A stretch of 64,000 nucleotides of DNA from Dirofilaria immitis (taxonomy: Eukaryota; Nematoda; Chromadorea; Rhabditida; Onchocercidae), in assembly GCA_024305405.1 (NCBI GenBank), contig JAKNDB010000109.1, positions 5,518,001 through 5,582,000 of the forward strand, in the 5' to 3' direction. The notes under the pieces were generated by a model. It was not told the origin of the DNA and searched no databases. It was given only the letters and a program-made list of their open reading frames with translations. Positions 14,612-28,200 of the stretch are shown piece after piece (positions within the stretch are counted from its first letter, which is position 1; each line of letters starts with the position of its first letter). A program made the position numbers and the translations under genes.

Positions 14612-17430
14612 CTACATTTTTAATAAATTCACTACGGAAGTGTTTCGTATCTACTGCGTTCAATTCCACTTTCAATGTCCGAAATGATATCACCTTAAAT
14701 ATTTCAAGAAGGAACAATTAAAAAGACATATTACAAAAGGTGTTGTTGCTTAGCAACATGAAAGATGAAAGGTTTTTTGCTTATATTTTTATTCATATGA
14801 AGATTACAAAATTGATTTAAGATTCAAACCTAAATCGACTAAACGAAGCATAAGATGAATCACCTCACATAATTTTTGGTTGAAAAATAAGCTATTGCTT
14901 GTCATCAAAGCTGTTCACTGCATAAATATCCTACAAATTCTTGATGCTAAGCTCTGTATTTTTCATAGTTTATTAGCACTATGAGAATAACATGTTATCG
15001 AATTAAATTTCTCGTAGAAGAGTAGTAATGCCAATGGGTTCACTAGTTTGCCTGTAACCTGCTGACAGAGATTTTCTGGTAATTAGTTCTTCCCTTCATC
15101 ATTAATTTAATTTCCAAATATTACTGATAATGACATAAACGCGGACGAAGCAAAAAGGAAACGACATCTTCCGCACTTTCAGAGTGAAAAGTCGATAACT
15201 AATGGATGCTCAGAGTCCATAGATTTAAAGTTCGGATAGGCTAGGAAAAATAATGTTACCATCATGAAAGTAGAGCGAAGCTAACAAATGAATAAGAAAA
15301 AGAACAAATAAAATTAAGCGCAAATTTCGTTTTCACCGATCTCTTACAAAACACATACAAATGAAAAGTCCTCGTCATTTGCATTATTCATTTGGAATAC
15401 CGAAATGTTTGTTTTGAATCGTTTATTCATCCCTCCAGTGCTTATTTCAGATCTAATTTTTCTCTAAAATTCGTATAATGTCTTCAATCACAGATGAAAA
15501 TGACCACTTCGATTAAAACAAAAATTTGATTCTCATAATCCAAAAAAAAAATTATTTAGCTATAAGCAATGTAAAGAAAAGCCTCAATTTTGGCTCCGCT
15601 TTCTCCGACTGTACAAACTGTGTTACAATTGCATTGTACTTAAAGAATATACCATCTCGTTTGAATCAATTTTTTCATGCTGGAAAATCGATCATTTCAA
15701 ATCGTCGTTTATTATGCTTATAAAAACAATAAACATTAAATAAAGATATTTAGAAGGTGAAATAAGAGAATTTGTGACACCTTAACTGCACAGATGATCC
15801 ATATCAAAGTTAGAAAAAAAAATGAATTTATTTAAAGGCCGACTGCAAGTTCGTCTAAGTGGAAATAAATAAAAGTAATAAGTAAGTATCATCTAACCAT
15901 GATATACAAATATATAATTCATAAAAATGAGGCTAGTTTTCCTTCCAATAACTGCTTTGGATATAACGCACTTTACGAATAATGGCTATCAATCATTTTG
16001 AGAGTAGTGAACGGTACAACATCCGGCGTCCAATAAATACGTCTTTGGAGGAGCCCCTACCAATCATGGCTTCTTTCTCATGCGCTTTTATTCTATATCT
16101 TGATGCACACCGTATCCGCAAATACTGTTCGAGTGAATCTTCTTACTAAAGGGTCGAAATGCCCTCAAATATGTTTAATTTAGTCTTTTCCATTTTAATC
16201 AATGCCGAGCACAGTTATTTCTCCTTTGTTAGAAAAGTAGGCAGTTAACAACTGAAATGAAGCTGAAGTAAGATTTAGCTCAAGAAAGATTTTTTTATGA
16301 ATCTGGAAAACCATATCCTCTGATCAATTGCTGATGATTGTTTAGCTTGCAGATGAACAGATTAATAGAGGAAGTTACTTTTTACCTTATATTATCAACA
16401 AGTTGATAATCGTATGCAGTTTTTATTTCTGACCAGAACTAATGAAAATGTTTTATACCAACTAATCGGAATATATAATAATAGTACCGTTAGTTTAATT
16501 TTATAAGAGAAACTCATTTGCTCGGATTATTCTATTAAAAAGCAGAATCTGTTTTTCAATATGAAAGATTAAATTATAAGCTTGTAAAAGAAAAGAGGAG
16601 TGGAAGTGAAAAAATTACGGAAAGAAATGGAGATAAAAATCTTTAATTTCAAATTTTGTATGAAATGCAATAATATACTAGCAGGAAACTAAGCCAATGA
16701 ATAAAACTACACTGAAAGGAAAAAGATAATCTTTTCTTTAGAATAGTGGCAGGTGATTGTCAAGGCATAAAACCGGAAGATGGAATGTGAATGGTTAACT
16801 TCAAAGCTTTAAATGATTGAATCAAAGACGCGATTTTAATATAACAGGATTAAAATAGTTGAGGAATGGAATGGAATCATCCCGCGTTAATTTTCAATTG
16901 AATATTCAACTTATCTGTTAAAGTCATTCATTCATCATGCAAATTGTGTTTTGTGAAAAGTGCCCGAGAAAAAACACCATATTAATTTGAAAGAACCGCA
17001 AAATATTAAAGTTTTTTAAGTTTTTTTCTTCTGAAGCTGGTTGAAACCAAACAAAAACGTTCCTAATTATTTCAAATTTAGGTTTCCAGACGTCGTATTA
17101 GGTTATTATGCATCGCGTGCAAAGGAATGATTCGCTGAAAAAATAAAAATAATGGCCATCATTTTCGTATCGGAATGAATGGGAGTGACGCCATTCTCTT
17201 AAAATCTCTTCATGGTAAAGTTTGAAAGGCTATAAGGAAATTGAAAAAAAAATATCTCAAAAGCGGTAAAAGTCGAAACATTCACTAGGTGTATTAAGAA
17301 ATGATTACGAAAGGATTTATGGCATCAAAAACTATGCACGCAGCAATAAATGCGTTACGGAATTGGAATCAAAAAAAAATTCTTACAAATTCCACGCAGA
17401 TGCGTTCGCTACATTTCATCGAGAACCGGC
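14612..17430. other. Intergenic DNA, upstream side of the adhesion gene
   Basis: No gene is supported. Promoter elements of the adhesion gene are expected here, but no specific motif stands out. A somewhat GC-richer patch at 16010-16160 holds a plus-strand frame of about 40 codons with no recognisable domain. Confidence 0.5.
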
Positions 17431-17435
17431 CATTT

Positions 17436-17585
17436 TAGAAATGTATGTGTATGTGTGTACATATCCGTGTGTGTATATGTGTGTGTGTGTGTATGTGTGT
17501 GCATGCATTTATGCATGTATGTATGGATGTATGTATGTATACGTATGTGTATATACATGTGTATGCGTGTATGCAGGTGTATTAG
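17436..17585. repeat. Imperfect TG / ATGT microsatellite
   Basis: Irregular repeats of GTATGTGTG, TGTATGTATG and TATGTGTG. They keep several plus-strand frames open and give low-complexity Val/Cys/Tyr-rich translations that should not be taken as proteins. Confidence 0.9.
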
Positions 17586-17809
17586 GTCCGGAAATGTATA
17601 TGTCCGTGCATGCGTCCATGTCCACTCTTAACAGTGAAAAATGTTCACTGATTGCTGCGAGCTGCTATGACTTATTCGAATTGTATGTAATGATGCCAAG
17701 TATCTTAAAACCAAAGGTCGAAAATATTTCGTGGCATTTTATACCTCCATCGTCATCAATACTTTCATCTCAATCATGCATTAAACTATTCAAATAAGAT
17801 TGTGGGTAG

Positions 17810-17816
17810 TAGACAC

Positions 17817-17859
<43 letters not shown>

Positions 17860-17863
17860 TCAC

Positions 17864-17948
<85 letters not shown>

Positions 17949-17951
17949 TAT

Positions 17952-17984
<33 letters not shown>

Positions 17985-18008
17985 TGCTACATATATATAT
18001 ATAAATAT

Positions 18009-18043
<35 letters not shown>

Positions 18044-18058
18044 TACATACATATGCAT
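17810..18058. repeat. CACATA hexanucleotide microsatellite array
   Basis: A long run of CACATA units from about 17814 to 17985, broken once by a CATCACATA variant near 17860. It continues through CACACACACATGCTACATATATAT into a second CACATA block ending near 18050. Because the unit is six bases long, several frames stay open on both strands, giving spurious Tyr-Thr, His-Thr and Cys-Val repeat translations. The period differs from the nematode telomere repeat TTAGGC. Confidence 0.95.
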
Positions 18059-18085
18059 ATTACATTTTTATATTATAGACATATA

Positions 18086-21000
18086 ATTGCTATGCTTCGG
18101 CAATGTTCCAAACGATTCTTTTGGCGATTAAAAAATAAAAATAAAAGAGAATTATAATGTAATATTGAGTAAAGATATTTTTTTATATTCAAAAACACAA
18201 ATTTTCAAGAGCCAAATGCAATGGTCGGGAATTTAACATGCGTACAAGCTTTGATTTTGCAAAATGTCCGTAGGAGATAATCTGAACAGGATCGATTTAA
18301 TTCATAAGAAATTGTAGAAATGGAGTAATAGAAAAGTGGAAGTGGAAGAAAAAAGTGATGAATGAATATTTGGCAAACTATCTGAACTAATGAATATGAC
18401 GAGAGTGGTATGTGAACTAATTTCGTTTAATATTTATGGGAAAATTTAGATAAAAATGGGGATTAAATAGATGAAAGGTTGGTAAAATATTAGACAGAAA
18501 TATTAACTCTACAGTGTCACACTAGTCATTGAATTCAGATCTCTTGAAGTTTTTAGACGATTCTCAATTTTTCGTGGACCTAAAAAGAATTGAGAACTAG
18601 TTATTGAATTTAAATCTATTGAACATAAGCGGCAACTTTTCTCAAAATATCTATATTTAATGAATGGATACTTAAGCCACGAGATTTCCTGAGTAAGTAT
18701 TTGAAATAACTATATTTTTCGCATGAAAAAACTATAAAAAATGCTTTGTGAGTAACAAAATACATATGATTAATGATAGTAAAACGATGCCTCCCGACGA
18801 CATACTATGATCAAGAAATAACGAGGCAGTTATGTCGGGATTGCATGCAGTGAACAAATGCTCACAGTGTTCTAAAGCTGGATGATACGGGTAGCTGGCC
18901 TCATTTTATCAAAAATCCTCTCCCCATGTTATGTCATGTATCATTGCCCCATTAATTAAAAACTACTTTTGCAGAGAACAATGATTTAGTCAAGTTTTCA
19001 TGAAGTAGTAAGCTTGAAACAACGTTTGGAAGTCATTAAAAAATAATGCATATTAAACTTAGTTATATCCCGATACTCTAAACGTAATAATTTCTTAAAG
19101 GTTTGTTTGTGAGAACTTATTTTTTGCGTTTTAAGATTATATCTAGCGTATGTAAGGGCAAAGTATAAAAACTGAATTATTTATTGTCAATCACATATCA
19201 TTGCAAACAAGCAGAACAGCATATTCCAATTTAACAAGTATAATAGCGAAGAGAATCTTACCGGCTAATTAATGAATGAGCTGCATTAACAATATTTACA
19301 AGCGTTTTGAACCTTGATAGTTTTAACAGCCAAACATTTCGATGTGTATATTACTGAAAACACTGTTTCAAATTTTCCGTTTCATTCTAAGTTAAATTTT
19401 ATAAACGCTATAGTTTTGAAAGTAAACTTGGCCAAGAGGAATTTAATTGTTTTCTAACTTATAAGTGGAAATCAGAGTGAATTCCTCGGAAAATTGAACA
19501 ATGTCAAGCATTGTTCAATGAAGAATCATTTAGTATTAGATATTAAACATTAACCATTACATTTTAATTTGCTATGAAATAAAGAATGAAATTTTTTTCA
19601 TTTTACCTGCACTGACAATTTGACAGGTACAGCAACTACCTGTTGAAAATTGGATCCCGCTCTGGAAAGTTTTGTTTTATTGCCATTCTGATGATAAGGA
19701 AATAAAAAAAGAAATGAATAAGGAAGTTGATGAATTTACGATTTCACCACAATTTACTAACCAATCTTTTTCTCCAGCTTTTCGTGCAATTATTTAATTT
19801 AATAGTCGAATCATAAGATGAATGGTTTTAACGTTTTTATTTCTGATAAAATGGATCAATTTAAGGATCAACGAAAGAAGAAATTAGCACTCAAAAAACT
19901 AAGTGAAACGAATGAATGAATGAAAAGCAGGAATCAAGCATCAGCATCTGGAAGTTTAGCTTTGGTATAAGCATGCATCATTTATTAATGTGTGTTACAC
20001 AGACTGTTGTATAATTTCATACTGCACTAGAAAATTTACTTCATAAATATATTAATCAATGGTTAAAGAAAACGATTCCTTTCTAAAAATGATATAATGC
20101 TTCAACAAATGTTGAACTTTTATAAAATTAATATTATCTGACTTTTCTGTTTTATATCACTGAAGGATAGATTAAAAGTTAATGAATGCATACAGTTATA
20201 ATATACAGAATTGATGTTTACAACTTGGCAGAAAGAAATTACTCTAAGTTTTTGCATTTCATAAAATGCAAGGTATCCAGTCAAACAAAAGTAATCTGTG
20301 ATCTAATCAATCTTTTTTAACCGGATTATTCTATACATAATGAGATTTTTACACTAATTTCCAGTTAATGGCTGTGGCAGAATAAAGAAACGCTTATTAT
20401 CTAAAAAATGATTGAGTTCAGCGACAATTTATAAACGTCGTATGCTTGCTTGACTTGTTGCAGTTAGCCTTAATATGCAATGACAGTTGTGATATCAATA
20501 GCGTAATGAACAATGTCCTTCACTACCCCTAATATTCACTAAGTAGTGTCTTACACTCTTCTTATGGCTCTCTAAGCAAATTATGTAATAACAAATCAAC
20601 ATGCTCTCCTTATTATCCATTTTTATCAATATCGATTCAAAAATTACACTTTCCAAGATCTCTAAATCTTTAAAATCTGAAGCTATCTAAACTTCAAATC
20701 CTTCAAAAACAATAGGTAGTGGCAAACGTGAAACTTGTTAATCATCTATTTGCAACAATATAATGATTGAACAAATGTCTTTGTGGAAATATGAAGCATT
20801 TGGAGAATTTAATGGTTCATTTAACTTTATTAGAAATATTGTTTGCTTTCTGTTTTTTGGAGAAGTGAAACTCTCCAAAGGACAAATAACAGAAGTTTGT
20901 GATAAAACAAAAGCAGTAGAATGCGACACTCTATTTTTAATTAGAATGATATATACAGGATATTTTAATTCTTTAAAATGAAAGCAAAGAAAAAAACCAT

Positions 21001-24000
21001 GAAGCCAGAAACTTTACGTTTCAAAGCAAAATACTGAAATAAAGAAATAATATTGGTTTTAACAATAGTTTAGGAGAATTATGATCATTTTCCCTTAATC
21101 TGGGAAGTTCCGGAATCTGATCATTTTACAATTTAGTTCTTCAAGTCTTGATACAAGTTAAAAAATCAAATATTAATATTAGATTCCAAACGAAATTAGT
21201 AATTCTCACTGTGACGCCAAGTAAAAGTTATAATTATAAAATGTTTGTAATTCAGTTCAGGTAATCTTCAACGATCGGATAAAAAATAACGATAAAGAAC
21301 TTTCATTGAAAGAAAGAGGATCAAGAAAAGGTTTACCAATCCACGTTGAAGGCTTTATCTAATAAAACCAGACTGATTGTATTGGATGAAACAATTCAGA
21401 TCTAAAACCTTTATTATAATTATTTTTTTGCAAAGAGTAAAGACTACTGTTAGTAAAGAAGAAAATAACAAGTGACGGAAACGGTCTTTTTCAGAATACT
21501 AAATACGACCGGAAATTCGAGTATTTCCGAGGTACCAATAGGTTTTTCTTAGTGTTGCAGTTCCATCTGGGGGACTCCTCTCTTTCGTTTACTTTCATTC
21601 TCACTAAATAATAAGAGGAGAGGGAAACGAGGACAGAATCGATGTGATATTGAATCGTCCATTCATAAATGATACATAAGCTTTGCCGCCTTAATTATTC
21701 CCGTGAAACTAACAAGGATGAGACTAGCTGTCCATATAATTATCCACATCATTTTCATTGCCATCGCCATCATCAACAGCAGCAGTAACAACATTTCTTT
21801 TCCTGCTTTTTCTCGTCTCTTTCGAAGCTTTTCATTCGTGATCCTTTTTTTTCATCTTTTACTACCTGATTAGTTCATCACTCCTCTTTTAGTAGGAAAA
21901 TTCTAGATCCTAATCAGGACACGAGTAATGAAATTTCAAAATCTCACCTGAAATGTCTAACGAACTGAGCAAATGATGTGTTTTATCGAGAATTCATAGC
22001 TATTTATATTTATAAAACAAAAATTGGCATTATAAATCAGAAAATTCCTAAAAAATCAAATCATATATGGAATTGTCCAAAATAAGACAAGGAAATTTAA
22101 CCTATAAATATATTATCCTCTTGAGAATTAATTTAGGTGTGCTTCCATTACTTCATAACTGTTCATTTTCCTTTTTATCTTTCATTGTTAATGTAAAAAA
22201 ATGGTAATGGTTTGAAAAGTCTGTTCTTTATGAATAAACTTTTCTCAATCTACCTTTAATTTTAAGAGCGGCATAATCTTCTGCTTATGACATAAGTAAG
22301 CATTAAGTAAATTTGATTACAATTTCATAATGGCAGCTACCAAATAATTTTATCAATCCATCAGTTGATTGTTTGTCTTTGTAAGTTAAGCAAATGTATT
22401 TAAAATAATATTTACAAAAAAAAAAAGGCAACAAAGCATGAAAAACATTTCTTTGTTTTTATCACAGCAAAAAACATTTTGTACACTGCAAGGATTGATC
22501 ATTTACAGCTGATTTGAAAAACAAAAATGAATAACTCAAAACGCTATTGAAGATATTCAATCAACGAAATATATTAATAAAAGAAAGTAGAGGAGGAAGA
22601 CGTTATTGAAGCAGCAACTGAACGACGTAGTAAAACGTACTTTTAACAATAGAAAAACCGCCCAAGTTTTCCCAAGCAAGCATAACACTAAATGCAACGA
22701 ATACACACACCGACGCATATAGCTATTAATCGTTTTGTTGTTTTCGTCTCATATTATATTTTTAAAACAAAAGTTCTTCTCCGCAAAAATTTTTGTTCGA
22801 ATGAAGTTCGAAATTACAACAGCTTATTAGAAATACATAAATATTGCCAACAAGCAAATTCAGTTTGAAAAACGAATCCAATTGTATTGTAAGTAATATT
22901 TATTAATAAGCAATTTGATAAAATTCAAATTTGACTTTTCATTATATCATTATAAATCCGCTTTTTTTTTGCAGAGGAAGAGATTGAGAAATATGGGCCT
23001 TAGATGAAGGATCGAAATTTATCAAAGGCTGCATAGGAAAGCTGGACTTCGATAAAATTATGTAATCAGGAATATTTGATCTGTTCTTAACTATTTAATG
23101 TAAAGTCTGAAACATTAATCTCAAATCATGATATTTGTTTCAAATAAAATTCTTAAGTGCCCTATGTCGCTGATTTATTACAAATAAAAGCGATGCCAAG
23201 AAATCCGAAGCAAGTTCCGATCAATATTCTGATTAACTAATTCAAATCGTTTATTTTCTGATGTATTGATTTATGCATACAATATGCAGTACGTTTGTTT
23301 TCCGATGTATATAGTGATTTCTGGTGTATGATATGCAGTGATGTATCTTTTTCATATTATAATTCCGTCTATATATCTGCATATATAAGGCGATCGCGTC
23401 CCCACGAAACATCTGTTAACCTCACAGTGACCTTCGCGACCGATTCGTTGACATCTTGCTGTCGTGACTGCTATTAATATATACATTTATTGTGCTATTT
23501 TACAAGATCAGTTTTCCGTTGAGTTTTCCGTTTATTGTGCCAGATAAAAGGTTCTATCAAATCGTTCATCAAAACTTCAGTAACAGGCAAATAGCCATGT
23601 TTAGACTGTTATCTACGGAATATTTTGCTGTAAATCTAAAATAAATCAATCGTTTCCGTGCTATGACAATAAATCATCAATCAATTCTTCATCTTTATAT
23701 GGTATTAATTTAAGGTAATTCAGGCTATGAACAAAGCAAAGATAAACGCATGATTTCCGCTGACTACTGAATGGATTGAATGAATCTGACCGTTGAAAGA
23801 GATAATTTGATTGAACATCGTCTATAAGATGGGTGGAGTACTAAGTAACAAACTCAAACTCAACTGATTTCATCAACATCATAAAGTCCTTTCTTTTATG
23901 ATCATTTTATTCCCTTACTTCACAATCAATTATCCCTCCAATGTTCACGAATTTTTTCCTCATTTTTAGAATATTTTTTCATCTAATAATTCACTGACTA

Positions 24001-24418
24001 GCATATCCTTTTAGTTCATCTCAAGCACTCTATGACTAATTTATGTTCATGCACCAATTGTGTCAAAATTTGTTTGTAACTATTCAGCAAGTGTTGGATT
24101 AAAACACAATGGAGTCAGTTTGGTCTCATGAAATGGCACTTTGGTGAGCTTATGAAAATAAAATATAGACTATAGGAATAAGAAAATACGGTCTAATGCA
24201 TTACGTTAACTGATACTTTTAATTCAGGAGCAGCAGTTTGTTCACGTTATCATTGGCGACGCACAACCGTTCAGACATACATGAGGATATTTTTGAAAAT
24301 CATAGAGAATAACAAGTAATTTAGTATGTATTGTAGTAATTTAGTACATTAAGAGTTTTTATATACGCAAAGAACATTAGAGATTGTAAAAAATAAAATT
24401 CACATTTTCCACATCAAC
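18086..24418. other. Intergenic DNA with a few isolated structures
   Basis: No conserved gene was found. Notable items are interleaved inverted repeats at 18788-18839, a possible exon-like minus-strand segment at 19605-19685 (27 codons between a good acceptor and a good donor), a pyrimidine-rich patch near 21550-21600, and a GC-rich, TATA-containing block at 23290-23530. The rest is plain AT-rich sequence. Confidence 0.5.
18788..18839. repeat. Interleaved inverted repeats (pseudoknot-like order)
   Basis: TGCCTC (18788-18793) pairs with GAGGCA (18823-18828). CCCGAC-GA-CATA (18793-18804) pairs with TATGTCGGG (18831-18839) apart from a two-base bulge. The arms occur in the order a-b-a'-b', the topology of an H-type pseudoknot. 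Function is unknown and short arms can arise by chance. Confidence 0.4.
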
Positions 24419-24434
24419 GTTTTTCGACTTTTAG
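24419..24434 (+). promoter_or_regulatory. Possible trans-splice acceptor upstream of the small membrane protein gene
   Basis: A T-rich stretch ending TTTTCGACTTTTAG lies about 46 bases upstream of the ATG at 24481. In nematodes such a site often receives the spliced leader. It supports, but does not prove, transcription of the reading frame that follows. Confidence 0.35.
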
Positions 24435-24480
24435 TTAATAAGTAAGACAAGACATTATTGATACAATATTTAATACAATT

Positions 24481-25286
24481 ATGAGTGCTCATCTTGAATT
24501 GCCGAAGACAGATAGAGATAACAGTGATGAAACGATCGTCTTTTCCACCAGTACTAGTTTGATGCAGCTACTTACTATAATATCTGTGTTGACATTTCTC
24601 ATCAGAAGGTAAGAAAAAAAGGGAAGATGAGCGGGGATTTCAGTTTTCGTGATCGCTACGCTCTATATTCAAGTAAATTCATTACCTCAAATTCCTTCGA
24701 GTAAGGCATAAACTTGGATACTTCGCTGAGAAGTAAAAAATATGTTTTGCAGAAAAGAATAAGTTTAGTTTGTATTGTTATAGATTACTTTGATCATAAT
24801 GCTGGAGCTATTCCGCATAAATTAATGATTCGTTCATGTTATCGCTAACAAAAACAAGAATTTACATTGTTTGAAACAAAACTTAAAAATCTCTATCAGG
24901 AAAAAAGTTCCACTAAATACCTCTTGTATCAGCCATCTAATACTAACCAATAAGTAGCATTTTACTACTATTAAAAATTTTTGCGATATTAGCAGTAAAC
25001 TCCTTCAACAACAGCACACAACCACGATGAAAATTTTTTTATCAATGAGCAAAATAGAAAGGTTTATTGAATTCTGAGAAATTTTTCTTACAAATTTATG
25101 AAAAATTTCTTTGACTGCTTTAGGCAGATATTAATGCGAAATCATTTTTACCATGCTTCTTTGTGTTAATTGAGGTTGATTGGTAATTGCAGAGTTCAAT
25201 TTGGACCAAAAAGACAAGTGACAACAATGGTACAGTACTTGCTGATACGCAGTGTATCGCCGTATCATTTGACATTAATTAATTGA
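24481..25286 (+). CDS. Candidate two-exon small single-pass membrane protein
   Basis: Exon 1 (24481-24608) starts with ATG and encodes MSAHLELPKTDRDNSDETIV, a Ser/Thr stretch and a hydrophobic segment SLMQLLTIISVLTFLI followed by two Arg. It ends at a strong donor (AG then GTAAGA). A phase-compatible exon lies at 25193-25286 after ATTGCAG; it reads VQFGPKRQVTTMVQYLLIRS and reaches a TGA at 25284, giving 73 residues. Alternatively the second exon could splice out after VTTM (donor GTACAG) to an exon near 26212 reading LKYHLLPKPTTSSE before a stop. I do not recognise the family. The acidic head, single membrane span and basic tail suggest a small type III or tail-anchored membrane protein. The case rests on splice sites and coding character, not homology. 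Confidence 0.4.
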
Positions 25287-28200
25287 TAATAAGAATTAAG
25301 ATCTATACATATTTTTCATATTATTTTGTGGTTATATAACTAACATAAGTGCAAAACTATAAGTATCTAAGGTACAGTTTACGGACAGTTCCGATAGTCC
25401 GATGAAATTTGTAAAAAAATTTTGAAATCTACTAACAACCATAAAGGAAATGGGTAGCTGTGATTTCATATGGTTATTTCAGATACTGGACTTGAATAAA
25501 TAAAGTTGGAGCCTACATTGAGTATATCAATTTTTTTACCTAATCATAGGCAGCAAATTTTGACTGAAGGTCGCGAATTTCGAAACAATCAACACTAATA
25601 TTTCGCGAAGAAATTAGAACATTTATTGGTGGAAAATGCGAAGGGAATAAAGCATAAGAAGTACTGCACGATCAGTCATTTAGTCCTCATAGCTTCGAAA
25701 TCAATTTAGCTTTTGCAGTGGAAAAAAGATATTGAAAAATGATGGTCATTTATAAACAAGTAAATGAGTGAAGATAGCTGAAAATATGGCAAAGATGTGG
25801 TATAAGAGGAAATCAGCAACAATTGCTATTTGATTAAATGAATAAAAAAAAAAAAAACGAAGTTTGGAATAGACATGCTCATTGCATGAATGTACTGGGA
25901 TGGAATGTAGGAAAACTGTCCTCCTTCTTCCATATTTGTGAAAGGAAATGGAAGATTCCGAAATGAAAGCAAGATGTCGCTGCAAATGTAAAATTCATTG
26001 ATGTAAAACAGATAGCACTAACAATGGCGATAAATAATACAAGACAGCCTTGGTTAGTACCACGTCATGCATTTAGAACATTCTAACCAGTTCCTTAATG
26101 AATATATAGGAACATATCAGTGACTGAATATAGTTCAACATACTTTTTCTTCCACTCACTATTGTTCTTTCTTCAGATCTCTTATTAAGTTTCTACAAAA
26201 TTTTATGTTTCAGTTAAAATATCATTTGTTACCCAAGCCTACAACTAGTTCAGAATGAATTCTCGAAATATGAAGTTTACGTGAACTTTGCTTTTTCAAC
26301 AAAGAAATATGAAAAAGGATGGTGACTGCTTTGTCGTAATATAATTTTAAATGTTTTGGTATCGTATGTTGTGGCCTACGCCACGAATTTTTAGTCAGTT
26401 GTTCACTTTAGAATCAACGCAAATGATTTGGTCTTTAAATAAATCATTCTAAATAAGCAACTGAATTTTCGTTTATGTTGAAAAAAAAGAAAATGAAATA
26501 AAAATGTTCGAGACTTGACAGTTCAAATTAGTTACTGAAGTTTCTAGGAAAAACAAATCCAAGAAATTCTTTTGCAAAAGATATAAATAAATATTGACTG
26601 TTCCCTAACTTGTTAACACTTACCCATCTTTCGTCACTTTATTTTTCATCAAAGTGTTTGATCTAGAAAAATAAGCATAGCTGGTCAGACATCACCGGAA
26701 AGAGCAGTTATTAAAGTCTCTATATGCCGACATGACTTACTAAAGGCTTCTTGAACAATGGCCAAAATACCAAATACGAAACTATTACTTATAACCAACT
26801 AACCAACTTGCTGATAAGATTTCCGATGATTTCAGTGTTATTCAATAAAAATTAACACTCAGTTTTTGCAGTCAGCAGTTCTAAAAAGCGCTTTAGTATT
26901 CAGAAATATGTTGCTGTCAATAGCAATGCGAATTCCAACACTTTAAATTAAAATATTTGCATAAATGAAAGAGTGGATTTTGAAAATCTGAATGGTTCAG
27001 TCCACTATATTAAGAGTTTACATAATCAGTGAATTGAGATTAACCCACGATGGTGTTAATCCGAAAATTGCAATGCACAAATTCATTCAAACAGTGCTAA
27101 TTTAATATTGATTTCAACCATTGCTATTAACTGTCTGAATTATAATTTCGAAAGAAGACTGGGTAAATGGAGTGAATGATAAACATGAAAGGGATTTTTC
27201 CAATATTATATTTGACACGAGATAGATTCAGTCCACATAGAAACTAGATAGAAATCTGTTTTTCGTTGTAGTGATCATCGGAAGAAGTGGAAAATTCAAA
27301 ATGCAATGATGCAAAATTATCAATACGATTTCTAATATTCCAGAAATTTGCGTATTTTCTGCTATAATCTGTACCATGTTCTCTTTAACTTCACAATGTT
27401 GCAAAATCAAGAATGAAAATTCATAAAATTTAAAGCAATTTTCCTGAAATTTTCCTGTATTAACCATTAACTACGGCAAATCATAGTGCCAAAAGGTTAA
27501 GATTAATCTATCAAGCATATCCTCTGCCATTCGTTGTCATTCGTGGCAACGCCAGCAACAACGATAACGAATTCAAAGGAAATTGTGTGAATAAAGGGTA
27601 TTACTGACGATATTTGCACAAGAATACGGAAGCCTTCCTCTCTTTGTATGCATATATTATTTGGTTTACATTCAAGCTGCAATAACAATTGATACTCAAG
27701 TGTTAGGTAAACTTTAGAGGTTGTGGATGAGGGAAAAGAAGTTACAGGGAAGAAACGACAAATAAGAAGTTGCTAATTGGGAAGTTTATGAAAACTTAGT
27801 TTTACATTTATCATAATTCCTAAAACTGGCAACTTAGACTTCTCATTTTCTTTCTTTATCCCAAATTTAAAAGAAAAACTTGTTTATTTAAACCAAGTTT
27901 TTTGCCCGCCCTCAATTCCACACGTTTTCCATGTTCAATAAAAAATCCCCGGTGTATCATTCATCAAAGCTTATAAGCGTACTTCAAATTGGATTGCGAA
28001 ACTTGATTATTTTGAAATATATAATTTAGAAGTTGTCGACGATAAAATAATCTGGAAGGGAAAAATGATTAGCAGTGCTTATTCGAATGACAGTACAATA
28101 AACACTTAAGCCCTTTGCATCATTATTTGCCAAAAACAGTGTAACAGAAAAATACCCTTATTATTATAAAAATATTACAAATCATTATAATTATGCTAAC

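Noticed and set aside
17350..18086. Several long open frames on both strands with Cys-Val, Tyr-Thr or His-Thr repeats
   Set aside because: They are translations of the TG and CACATA microsatellites; a six-base unit keeps frames open without coding meaning.
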